From assembly GCF_031755915.1 (NCBI RefSeq), contig NC_083389.1, positions 21,699,001 through 21,763,000 of the forward strand: DNA of 64,000 nucleotides, written 5' to 3'. Every line of letters begins with the position of its first letter. The first letter of the stretch is position 1. The stretch is from Ziziphus jujuba. Lineage: Eukaryota; Streptophyta; Magnoliopsida; Rosales; Rhamnaceae. Made by a program: the position numbers and the translations under genes. Below the pieces are notes generated by a model. The model had not been told where the DNA came from. It worked only from the letters and a program-made list of their open reading frames with translations, and ran no database searches. This document shows positions 1 through 11,097 of the stretch, piece by piece.

Positions 1-950
1 AATTAAATATATCTAATTGTTTTTTGGTTAAAAATAATAAATATATATAAAACTAGAAGCTAGTTGTTTGTACGTATTTGAAAGATTAGTAGTATTTTGC
101 TTTTTCCTCTTCTAATTAATAGATTTTATTTATGTTTTTCCCAAAAACAAAAAAAAAAAGAAAAGAAAAAGGAATTTATCCATGTCGTTTTCTTTTTAAA
201 ATTAGTATCTATGTTAATTCAGCAGTCAAGTAAGATTATCTCTGAAATGAAGCGGAAAATCTTTGAAAAATTAACAAAACCCATGTCCACTTATTAAATA
301 TTATCCTAGTCCTAGACTATGTCATTGTCTTTTTCGTAGGGGAAAAAAAAACAAAAAAACAATCAAATAAAAAGCTATAATTTGCGGAGTTTTTTTTTAA
401 AAATAATTTATAATAATTTTTTTTTTCATTTTAGGATTTCAAATCATAACTTTTTAATTATAAACATGAATGGGTTATCAATTAAATAAAATTTTTTAAG
501 AAATAAATAAATATTAATTTCAATAAATTATCGTTCATATTAGATATATTTTCTCTGAAAATCTAAAATTTACATTATTTATAATTTAATCCTTATTAAA
601 AATTAAAATTAATACCTTTATTAAAAATATGTATGATATTCATAAATCATAAAATAATAAAAAAGAAAGATTGTAACTTTTTTAAACCTCAAAGGAAGTG
701 ATGATATAAAATTAATCTTATTTATTGTACATTTTAATCAACTACGTACATTAAGAAACCACTGTTTAATTTAAATTTTCAAAAATTACAGAATTGAGAA
801 TAAAATTTAAAGGAAGATCATCACGATAATTTTGATTAATATGTACAGTTTACAAGTTTAATTCTATATATTTTCTATTCCAATTTCCTGAGTACCATAT
901 TGATCATTTTGATATGATAAACCATGCATGAACACTTGCATGTAACTAAT
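1..950. other. AT-rich intergenic sequence with a dispersed local module
   Basis: No gene is visible. Bases about 1-310 resemble sequence near 21050-21120, 31900-32170 and 46260-46420: a poly(A)-interrupted block around 'agaagctagttgt' and 'ctaattaatagatttt'. It is therefore part of the locally repeated module that recurs through the window. Reading frames here are short and driven by poly(A)/poly(T). Confidence 0.5.
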
Positions 951-969
951 ATATATATATATATATATT

Positions 970-2022
970 CAGGTTTTAAAAATTGAAAATTTCCTCGATA
1001 TTTCACCTAAATTTTCGATATTTCTATAAAATTTTCATCAAATATTTATATTAATTTTTTCACAATTTTGTCAAAAAATCTATGATTTCCATGGAAATTT
1101 CTATTAAATTTATTTTTTAAAAAAGATGTATTAAAAAATTAATAAATATTATTGATGTTTAATTTTGTACTTATCCATTGTTTTTTTATCATAATAAATT
1201 TAATATTTCTATAAATATTATAAAAAATATATAAATTATAATATAGACCAAAATACAAATATGTATGTGAAATAAATAATAAATATTATGAAGTAGATGA
1301 ATATTATAAATATGTACAGAAAATATATTCTATACAAATATAACTAAATAAATTAATGGAATGTTGATGAATGTTTATGGAATGTCATAGTAGTAACTCA
1401 TGGATATCGTTTCAAATTTAACTATTCGAAAAAAAATAATTTTACATACAGTCAATCAATATCATATAATGATTATCAATTAAAATAATCACATTTAATA
1501 TAAAATCCATATGGTTACATATTAATAATTACATTCAAAATTATCAAGAAGATACAACTTTTAATAATTGCTTTTATATTTCGAAACTCAAAATAAGAAT
1601 GAAGTATAGGCAAACAATTTTTAATCATCCAGGAATTCTATGTGGTATTAAACTGACATTTTATGAAATATAATTTAATTATAATAATTATTTTATATAT
1701 TTTAGTTAATAAATATTTTTATCAAACATATATATTTTTTGCATTTCTTATTAATAACATTATACTTATAACTATAAATGTTTACAATAGATTGATTAAT
1801 TAAGAGAAATATAAAATCCGTTCAATATTTACATAATTGTTTTAGTCAATTCAATAATTTATTGATCAAATAAGCTAATTCTAAAGTTTCAATTAAAATT
1901 TTTATTTTTTAAAATCAATTTTCATAATTTTTTATAAATTTTTATCGATATTCGATAATTTATGATATTTTCATAAAAATTTCCGTATATTAAACTATCA
2001 ATATAGATTTTTTAAACCTTGT
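970..2022. repeat. AT-rich element, inverted copy of 5093-5900 and 21117-22020, with TIR-like ends
   Basis: The right part (about 1930-2022) is the reverse complement of the block starting at 5093 and at 21117, including the 'atcgatattcgata' core. The two ends of this copy are also inverted relative to each other: 'aggttttaaaaattgaaaat' on the left and, reverse-complemented, 'aaggtttaaaaaatctatat' on the right. (TA)n runs lie outside both ends. This suggests a non-autonomous DNA transposon of about 1 kb. No coding capacity is visible, and the superfamily is not determined. Confidence 0.45.
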
Positions 2023-2030
2023 ATATATGT

Positions 2031-2065
<35 letters not shown>

Positions 2066-2066
<1 letters not shown>

Positions 2067-2230
2067 AGAGTAATTCTACGGTGCAGACCATTTACATGCG
2101 GACTGTATGAAAAAAAAATCGGTTTTATTATGTATGTGTACATAGCATACACAACAAAGCTAATGCTTTTTTTTTTTTTTTTTAAAAACATCGGCTTTAA
2201 ATACGATTTGCATAGTAGAAACTCTCTACA
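2066..2230. mobile_element. Small palindromic MITE flanked by (TA)n (copy 1)
   Basis: The left end (gagtaattctacggtgcag) and the right end (reverse complement gagagtttctactatgcaaa) are imperfect inverted repeats. (TA)n and CA/TA microsatellites lie immediately outside on both sides. It is related to the elements at 26931, 27047 and 63553. It has no coding capacity; the short frames on both strands through it come from the TA repeats. Confidence 0.55.
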
Positions 2231-2869
2231 TATATACACACATACACACATACATATACATATATATATATATATATCCAAAGAAAGTTGTTTATGAATT
2301 CAAGTTGCTTAGCATGAAATAGTCATTCAAAAAGCCATAAAGCCGTAAAGCGAATTCCCATACAAATTAATCAACTACTTATTTTATATTAAAGAAATCA
2401 CTTTTAATTCGAATTTTAAAAGATTGCATTTAAAGAACTGGTAATAACAGTACTGTTCCAAGAAGCTTATGTTGCATTTATGATCAAAGAGCCACATTTA
2501 ATCGAGTTATTTATTAAAAAAAATTGTATTATAATAAATTCTTTTAAAGATCAACATGAACATTTTTAATATATTGAACTTACAAAGTTTAATTCTATTA
2601 TGGCATCCGTGCGCACAAGAAAATTACCAAAAAGAGTAATAACTTTTTAATTTATCCACAACTACATCATTGAGATCGTAGAATATTATTTTAATTAATT
2701 ATGGTAAAAAAAACAAAAGAGAAACTTTATAATCAGATCAGTAGTAAACCATCTAAGGAGAAAAAATTAAAGAAAAAAAATTGAAAAACAACTACATTAT
2801 TGCCTTTTTCGTAAGGAAAAAAAAAATAAATAAAAAGGAAAATCATGTTGACTGGAAGAGGAATTCAAA

Positions 2870-3010
2870 TCTTTAACTTTCACAATTGTCCTCTCTGCAA
2901 TTTCACCCCCAAGCTACGAGAAATCTTTGATGCAAAGGAAGTCAAATAACAACCTTTCTATGAAGATTTCTTGGAAGATTAGGGGAGGCATTGCGGTGAA
3001 GATCATCCAT
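2870..3010 (-). repeat. Six-copy module with coding-like minus-strand frame (copy 1)
   Basis: One of six related blocks (others at 7420, 16990, 23620, 24115 inverted, and 47905) around 'gcaatttcacccccaagct' and 'aatctttgatgcaaaggaag'. Read on the minus strand, several copies share residues resembling ASSSSKI-W-EGEIAE, preceded by an IIFTAMP-like stretch. This copy is frame-broken. The function is unknown. Confidence 0.5.
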
Positions 3011-4680
3011 CTTCATCGCTCTATATTCTTTTCTTTTACCTTTTTTTTTTTTCTTTTTTTTCTTTTTTTTTTTTTGCTTTGAACTTTTTCAAAGATTAGC
3101 TGTGGCTTAATATATACACATATTGGATACTATCCAATTGGGAAAAAATACAAGTATTATGACTAACATGTGTCATTTTAATTCATTGGTTTATATTTAA
3201 CAAGACTTATCTTTTCATTGATTTACCTATCAATTTCTAAATTATTGTGGACTAGATATTATATTCTTTCAACATCATAAATCAATGACTGCATATATAT
3301 GTTGCATTAATTAATTAATTATTTTTGAAGAACTCAATTACTTATTTTCAACTTTCAATTCTGGTTCCTCTTTCATTAAAAAAAAAAAAAAAAAAAGGAA
3401 AAATCTAGTGGGATTCTTTTATTATTGTTTCCTTAATAAAAGGGAAGTCTTAAAACATATAAACTATAATTACATGTTCCATCCAACTCAAATGTACATT
3501 ATAAATAATTTTTTCCTGGAATCCGTTCTTTGCATTTAGATTTATTCCATTATTTAGTCAATAATAGTTATCATTAAAACGTATGTTTGATTTTAGGTTT
3601 CTTCATCTATATCAATACATATAAATACATACATCTAACAAATTTTTTTTTTTCTGGTAAAATAAAATTTGTTTTACATTATTAAATATTCTATATTATT
3701 TTTTTATAAAGTTTGAATTATCTCATAATTCATTTTAAATTTTTTTAGTAATACTACATGTGCAATATCAACGAGAAAAAAAAAGTACTAGTCCTATATG
3801 TGCAAACAAACTTGAACCCTAATTTTATTTACTAATTAATTAGCAAATGATGTGATAATAATTAACGGTTAAAATATTATTTTGAACAAATTAATGAAAC
3901 CACATCAATTGTTACTTAGTTTGTGAATAAAATTGATAAACAATTAACTTGATGTTTGTAAGTAATTTGATGTTTTGCAATAATCATGATGAATTCGAAT
4001 AAACAAAAGTGTACAAGTTTACCAGCTGATATATAAGAGAAAACAGGATATTAAGAATCAATCTTCATGAAGTCTCTAAAGCTCTCTGTTTTGCAGTCTA
4101 TAATGGTTAATTCTGTCAATCAAAACATAATATAGGTTGTCAAAGTAAGCCACATAATAAGCGAGAAAACATGCATGTAACCTGATTTCAGAAAGAATTT
4201 TGTTATTTGTTATCAATAATAATGATTACTATTTTATATTATCATTGAAAATTCAAAATTTGCATATTAATTTGAGCATAGTCTTTGACCATCGCTTTTA
4301 AAAGCTTTTTAATGGCATTTTCTATTTTACAGGCATCACACATTTTTATCTTACCCAATTAGGAAAACAATTCTAAAGGATTTAAACTTTAATTATAATT
4401 CATTCCACCTAATATATATATATATACACAATATTAGTATTATTATGATATTCAAGGTTGTTTATTAATGAACTGCATATAATAAGGTGTGATTAATTAA
4501 TATTATTCTCATCATCGTTTATATTATTGTTGTATTAATTAATATTATTATTATGATCGTTATTATTATTGTTGTAGAACCTACAAATATAAATTTATCT
4601 GAAATTGTGTCTGATATTATGAATGCTTTAATTCAAGTGATTATATACATTAGAAGAAAGAGAAAAAAAAAAGGTGTGAG

Positions 4681-4722
4681 TCCATTCAGCAGCCGCGACA
4701 TGGATTTGAGTGGGTCGTAAGT
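4681..4722. repeat. Five-copy conserved noncoding motif (copy 1)
   Basis: The block 'cattcagcagc' then 'acatggatttgagtggg' recurs at 19231, 45154, 48680 and 53621. It is better conserved than the AT-rich flanks. The role is unknown; it contains an E-box-like CACATG in three of the copies. Confidence 0.5.
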
Positions 4723-5929
4723 TCCTTTTTGTAGGAAGACAATTTTTGTTCTTATCTAAAATTAATCCCAGCGCTTATTTCATATAGATATGTTTATATA
4801 TATATATATATATATAAATATATTAATTTACAAGCTCCTTATTTTTTTCCCCAAAAAAAAAAATATATATATATATATATATTTTACCGAATTATTGCAA
4901 CCACTTGAACATTGGCAAGATCGTCCAAAATAATAATAATAGTATAAAGGTACACAAAAAAGCTTAACTTGTTGGGCCGAAAAAGAAAAACCCTTTTCTA
5001 TATTAATTTATTTTTAATAAAAATTTAAACATATCTAATTGTGTTTCAGTTATATAAATATATATATATAAATACTAGAAGCTAATAGCAAGGTTCAAAA
5101 TTTTGATATTGATGGAAATATAAAAAATTCAAAATATGAAAATTTTCATAGAAATATTAAAAAGTATCGAATATCGATACAAATTTACAAAAAAATGATG
5201 AAAATTTATTTAAAAAAATAAAAATTTTTATTGAAACTTTAGCATTAGAATATTTAATTAATCAATTATCAAATTAATTATAAAAATTACAAAAATATTG
5301 AATAGATGTTATATTTTTTTTAATCAATTTAATTTATAGTAAACGATAATGATCATAAATAAACTATTGTTGATAAAAATTTAAAAAATATATATATTAG
5401 ATAAAATTATTTATTAATTAAGATAAAACAATTATAATAATTACATTATATTTTATAAATATTATCTTAATACTCATAGAACTTTTAGTTAATTGAAAAT
5501 TATTTGTCTCTTTTTCGTTTTCATTTTAAGATATGAAATATGAAAAATAATTATTAAAAAATATATCTCATTAATAATTTTTTATATAGTTATTAATATA
5601 TCAACTATAAAAATATTGTATTAAATATAGTTGTTATTAATTTTTAATATAATATATTATTTTTATTTATTTAATATTATTAATTTAAATACTATCAATA
5701 TCAATTTTATACAATATTGTATTTTTATATTATTATTTTTTATTTTTATATAATTAATTATTAACTTATAATTATAGATTTATACTGAATCCATTTTCTA
5801 AAAAATATATAACACACGTATGTATATATATATATATATATGTATTATCAATAAAGAGAATCTATCAATGTATTGAATTTAATTGGCTCGTTAAAATTTT
5901 TGAAAGATTATGATAGATATCGATAATGT

Positions 5930-6180
5930 TTGATTCTGCTTTACTATTTGTATGGAGGCCCAAAGGGTTAGATGAAGAGGGCAGGGAGCCCAATGCTACT
6001 TAGAGGCTTCTCGTTATTAATCCAACTTATACGCTTCAAGCAAAAGTCCTTTGGGCATAACTTAAGAGTAATACTAGCCTTTAGATCAGTCAAAAGGACA
6101 CTAGATGAAGACACGTGGTTAGAAGGATATGTCACCCTCGCATGACATAAGCATTGAAGGGGTCAAAAAGACTACAACAG
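5930..6180. repeat. Conserved less-AT-rich block of the duplication (pair with 22025-22320)
   Basis: This block runs from 'tttactatttgtatggaggc' to 'gggtcaaaaagactacaa' and is closer to its copy-B partner than the surrounding sequence. No frame is open across both copies, so it looks like part of an older repeat and not a gene. Confidence 0.45.
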
Positions 6181-6977
6181 ATATTAACCGACTAATTCTT
6201 TTACTGGAGTTTTTCTTATTTTACCAAATTAATTTACCACCGTTGAATAATTAATTCATCGTAAAGAAGCTTCGGGTAAAGAAGCTTCGGGGGTGTGTAT
6301 GAGTTTAATGGATTTAAAATGAATTATACAATTTAAAAGATTTGATAGATTGTTATGAAATTTTATAAATTTTATAAAAAATTTATAAAAATCCAATAAA
6401 ATCTTTGATATTAAAGCTGAATTTTATATTGACAATTTTATTCATAATTTCACTATTAAAATTTTTTAAAATCCATTTAAATCTATCATTTTTTTAAAAT
6501 ATTTTAAAATTAATAACTTTTTAAATAATACTGAATTTTAAAAAAATTCTAATTTAATACATTTAAATTTTAATAGACTATTATAAAATCTATTAAAATT
6601 TGAATTGAATATCATTGGATTTATATATAGACTCCTTTAAAATTTAAATTGAATACTTCTAAACTTTTAAACACTTTAAAAATATTTCCAAATACACTTT
6701 CTTTGACTTTTACAAATTTATGTACAAAGAGTTAATAACAAAAGAAATATCATCTTTGCGTGCTCATCAGCCTCATTCCAAGAGCCAAAAAAAAACAAAT
6801 AATATAAAAATCCAGAAATAATAACAAAATCATTTTAATTTATGCAAGAATCATTATCAATTTGAATATATTCGCATACAAGTTACCAAAAATAGGTTAG
6901 GAGCTGAAAGCAAAAAGGTATCGAGGAAATTTCTATCTTAAAAAAAACAAACTTTACAAGTTATTAGCTTTTTTATT
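6178..6977. repeat. Left arm of a long inverted repeat (right arm 7807-8221)
   Basis: The outer end 'agatattaaccgacta' is matched by the reverse complement of 'tagtcggttaatatgt' near 8205-8220. The inner end 'aactttacaagttatta' is matched inverted near 7815-7835. The arm is interrupted by a private insertion (about 6284-6712). The spacer is about 830 bp. The arms could pair as a hairpin if transcribed through. Confidence 0.7.
6284..6712. mobile_element. MITE-like insertion private to copy A
   Basis: Copy B reads straight from 'gtaaagaagctt' into 'tttttacaaatttatg', whereas copy A has about 430 extra bases here. The insert starts near 'gggtgtgtatgagttta' and ends near 'ttccaaatacacttt', which are weakly inverted ends. 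A short direct repeat 'gtaaagaagcttcgg' lies at the left junction. No coding capacity; superfamily uncertain. Confidence 0.5.
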
Positions 6978-7419
6978 TTTTTTTATTTTTTTATTTTTAG
7001 GTGAATAAGTTATTAGCTCTTTGTGTTTTAAATCTTCTCAAGGTCTCTAGTTTACGATCTGGAGTGGTTCTTGTATTTATGATTAAAGAGCAGAAGTTTA
7101 TCATGTTCCCTAACTGAAAAAAACAATAAAATTTGTAGTTACAATGTGTCCATTTCATCTTAGAAATATCTACATTATCATTTTTATGGAATTTACGAGT
7201 TTAATTGATCTGTTATGTCCTCTACATGGTGAAAATTACTCATTATTTAACATTTTTTCTATTAAAATATTATTATGGTTAAAAAAAAAAAATCTCATTG
7301 ATAAACCTGCGAATGATTAAAGATTAAAAAAAAAAAAAAAATTCGTTACTGTCGTCTTTAAAATAAAAAAAATACAAAAGAAAAAAACAAAATCGAATTG
7401 AATGGAAGATGAAATCAAA

Positions 7420-7560
7420 TCTTTATCATCCATTTTCTTCTCTGCAGCCTCACCCTCAAGCTCCCAAAGAATCTTTGATGAAGATGAAGCCAAATAACAA
7501 CCTTATTTTTGAAGATTTTTTGGAAGGTTGAGGGAGGCGTGGCAGTGAAGATTATCTTCA
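7420..7560 (-). repeat. Six-copy module with coding-like minus-strand frame (copy 2)
   Basis: Same module as 2870-3010. The minus-strand frame is better preserved here, with residues of the type LASSSSKILWELEGE. It lies inside copy A and pairs with 23620-23790 in copy B. Confidence 0.5.
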
Positions 7561-7806
7561 TTACTCTAATTTTTTTTTAACCTCGTCAAGGATTAGCTTT
7601 GGATTAATATATATATATATATATATTTATATATACGCATTATCCAATTAGGAAAGGAATTCTTAAAGGATTTAAACTTTAATTAAATATTTCAAGTTGA
7701 ACATGTAATTAGAATTTAAAACCTTTAAGAGTCTTTTTTTTCCCAATTGGATATATATATATATATATATATATTTATACACATTAAGAAAAAAAAAGAA
7801 AAAAGA

Positions 7807-8221
7807 AAAAAAAGCTTATAACTTGTAAAGTTTGTTTTTTGAAGATAGAAATTTCCTGGATTCTTTTTTGTTTTCTGCTTCTAACCTGTTTTTGGTAATA
7901 TGTGCACTGATTATAGACGAAATTAAACATGTGTGTGCATATGTTCAAATTGATAATGATTCTTGCAAATATCAAAATGATTTTTGCAAAAATTAAAATG
8001 ATTTTATCTTTATTTCCTGATTTTTACTTTTTTTATTTTTTTGGCTTTTGGGGTGAGGCTAATGAGAATGCAACGATGATATTTCTTCTGTCGTTTAACA
8101 CTTTGATCATAAATTTGCAACAATTAGGCTTCTTTACGGCAAATTAATCAATCAATTACGGCAAAATAATTTGGTAAAGTAAGAAAAACTCAGTAAAATA
8201 GTTAGTCGGTTAATATGTGAA
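7807..8221. repeat. Right arm of the long inverted repeat (left arm 6178-6977)
   Basis: This arm is the reverse complement of the left arm, for example 'aacttgtaaagtttgttttt', 'aatgattcttgcaaat' and 'ggtaaagtaagaaaaactca'. It matches the outer part of the left arm and lacks the inner part found in the copy-B palindrome. The frame at 7929-8147 is a by-product of this arm and not a gene. Confidence 0.7.
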
Positions 8222-8526
8222 AAAAATTGTGTTTTTAATTTTGTATTAGTGCCCATATGGATTATTTAAAGTCAGACAACCATAATAGATCCAAGAGACC
8301 AAAATGGTTTCATAATAGGCAATACTTTAAACAAGCGATTACGAGATAAAGTAAGATTTATTAGATAATATATAATTCTGTTGACTTATATATAAAATAA
8401 TATAATGCAATTTAAATTTTACTATATGATTATCTTTAATAGATGACAATTTGATTATCTTTAATAGATTTATAAGGTGATGAATGAATCAAATAATAAT
8501 GTGTCAGAAACACTGAGATGGATAGT

Positions 8527-8560
<34 letters not shown>

Positions 8561-8720
8561 CGGCCACGATTTGAAATAATAAAGAATTTAGGATATGATA
8601 TTAATAGAGTTTGGTTCCATACCATTGAAGGAGACAATAAATATGTTACACAAAATAACGAAGCAAGCATGGTTGCTAAGGAACAAACCCATCATTGGTT
8701 GATGATGAGTATTATGGTAA
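8222..8720. other. AT-rich sequence with a 31-base poly(G) tract (8530-8560)
   Basis: An uninterrupted run of 31 G is followed by 'cggccacgatttg'. An 82-codon frame (8477-8725) crosses it only because GGG codons stay open; the residues after the run (YDINRVWFHTIEGDN) do not identify a family. The tract could form G-quadruplexes or be a sequencing or assembly artefact. Confidence 0.75.
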
Positions 8721-8725
8721 AGTAA

Positions 8726-9121
8726 TGAAAATTTGGGATATCAAGTTTTGAATTTCGGTATTCAAATGTGATTAGGTGGACACCAAACATAGAGTAAAAA
8801 CTAATGACTTGGGTTTTACATGTATCAACTTTAATAAACTTGGCATAAATCTGATCAATTTAGGCTTCATAAGCAAAACAAGAATATGTTTCTAAGTTCT
8901 ACTCATTACAGGGATAAAAACGATGAAGTAAAATGATTTACTTCAAGATACTGTTATGTGCATGTGGGTAGCGGAGGATGTTTTTCCGATAACACTACTA
9001 TTTCTTATTTATATAGAGAAATAACATCTATATATAGATATATATATGACATAATGTACAAAGTAACATTATATTATGCTTGATGTTGGAATAAAATTAA
9101 TTCGAGCGCTTATTTCACATA
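8726..9121. other. Intergenic, nothing recognisable
   Basis: AT-rich sequence with no supported gene, no long frame and no repeat boundary that I could define. Confidence 0.5.
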
Positions 9122-9523
9122 TATATTAAAGCAAGAATATATTTTAGTATCATCTACTTTTATAAAATTGCATTTAGAAGGCTGTAAAAAAAAGATTTTA
9201 ATATTGGATATCCTTTGTTAGTAAAAAATTGGGAATGATAAAAAAAATAAAAAATAAAAAATAAAATTAAATTAACTAAATATATATATATATATATATC
9301 GGGCCGGGTTCGGGTCAGAATATATATTAAAGCAAGAATATATTTTAGTATCATCTACTTTTATAAAATTGCATTTAGAAGGCTGTAAAAAAAAGATTTT
9401 AATATTGGATATCCTTTGTTAGTAAAAAATTGGGAATGGTAAAAAAAATAAAAAATAAAAAATTAAATTAAATTAACTAAATATATATATATATATATAT
9501 CGGGCCGGGTTCGGGTCAGAATA
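9122..9523. repeat. Tandem duplication, two units of 201 bp
   Basis: Units at about 9122-9322 and 9323-9523 are nearly identical. They run from 'attaaagcaagaatatattt' through a (TA)n run to 'cgggccgggttcgggtcag'. The GC-rich end of each unit is followed, after the second, by partly complementary GC-rich sequence (ccggcctggccccg; aaacccggagcccg) near 9537-9583, so the tail can fold. Confidence 0.85.
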
Positions 9524-9583
9524 TTTATTTCCTGGATCCGGCCTGGCCCCGAATATGTTTTTCATCTAAAACCCGGAGCCCGC

Positions 9584-11009
9584 TTTGTCATTCCTATTTT
9601 TCGGAAAATAATCGTCCCATTAGGGAAGGTGTACTGTGATTTTCGAGATGTTTGGTGCAAATTGTCATCCCTATATATAGTCATGCATCATATATTTCAT
9701 ATATAAAAATTTTTCATTTACAAAAATATTTCTTATGAATGATGCGATAAAATAATAAAATATTTATTACCAAACATGTAATAATATTTTTATAAGATTA
9801 ATGCATTTTATTTTATTGTTCATAATTATATGTTATTAAATTTATACTAAATATGACTATCAGAAAATAAATTAAGGATAGAACATACATATAGTATTTT
9901 CTCTCCACGTATGTATAGCTCAGTAAGTTCTCTTCCCCTTTGTTTTGAAAAATATACTAGCATGTGTTTGATTCAAAGAGCTACATATATGGCTTAGCCA
10001 AAAAACCAAACAGCTACATATATCATCAAACTCCTACCACGCCAATAAGCAAATACTGCTTTCAAAATCATTGAAGCTATTTTTTTTTTTTAAATTCATT
10101 TTTAAAAGATAATATCTAGCTTAAATTAATCCAAAAGAAAATAAAAAATAAAAAATAAAACATGAAGACCAGCTTTAATTGAGTAAACTCTAAACACTAT
10201 GAAAAAAGTGTGCCTTTTTATAGGATGAGGTTCCATCCAATTGGAAGAATTTAATGGCAAGTCCTTGTTTTAAAATTTCTAGATCATCCTCATCTAATTC
10301 CTACAAAATTTGTCCCCCTATGATTATTTTAGTGACAAAACCGCCAATTGTTTTTTGGCAAATATAAAGTTCCAACTTTTATTTATGTCCTCAAAATTAA
10401 ATTTTGAACTTTCTTAAATCTTGTAGCATCTACTGTAGTTGAGTTCTAGCCTTCTCCTGGCATTAGCATTTTCTTTTTTCCACAGTGAATTAACGTACGG
10501 TTGATATATATATATATATATATATCCTTTCATAAGCATTTAACCTCCTTCTTATTGGGGCTTACTTGCAGTCCATTGCAATACACAGCCAAGCAATAAG
10601 GCTTTGTGTTAGTTCGAAAACACATTGCAATATAAATTCATTTTCAAATCCACGTTTTCTAATTTATAGCCTCAAATAAAAGATCAAATATGAAATACCC
10701 GCACAATTTTATTTATTTATTTTGAATGTGAATACTCGTTGTAGTTGTGGCTACTAGAAGCTCCGAAGTGAAGCAGCATGTAGTCCTATAGAAACAATAA
10801 TTCAGCACCGACTATTTCTTGAACCACATAATGTTTCTTTAGAGGAAGTTGCATATAATGTTACGCTATAGTTTTGGCAGTGTGGAAAGCAATTAATTAA
10901 TTTGATTATACTCTATAACTTATTATTATTTGCTTAATTAGTGCTATTATATATATAATTGGTTTATGTCAAATCAATCTGATGATGTTTTTAAAATAGA
11001 AATTTGCTT

Positions 11010-11046
<37 letters not shown>

Positions 11047-11092
11047 AAATTTACCTTTTAATAATTTAAGATTTAGAATTTATAACTCAATA
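9584..11092. other. AT-rich intergenic sequence
   Basis: No gene is supported. It contains (TA)n runs near 10505-10525 and 11015-11042, and poly(A)/poly(T) tracts. Nothing else was recognised. Confidence 0.5.
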
Positions 11093-11097
11093 TGAAA

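Larger units (their letters stand above)
2797..7775. repeat. Segmental duplication, copy A (paralogous to 16941-24045)
   Basis: Colinear matching blocks join this segment to copy B: 2841/16987, 3325/17453, 3560/17720, 4020/18181, 4663/19220, 5093/21117, 5930/22025, 6725/22430, 7010/22680, 7440/23640 and 7660/23895. The order and orientation are the same. Copy A lacks the Pack-MULE-like element, the 499-bp MITE and the 69-bp minisatellite found in B, but has its own insertion near 6284-6712. No intact gene is seen in it. It is AT-rich, with many poly(A) and (TA)n tracts. Confidence 0.8.

Noticed and set aside
8477..8725. Frame through the poly(G) tract (polyglycine)
   Set aside because: Kept open by GGG codons; no recognisable domain on either side.
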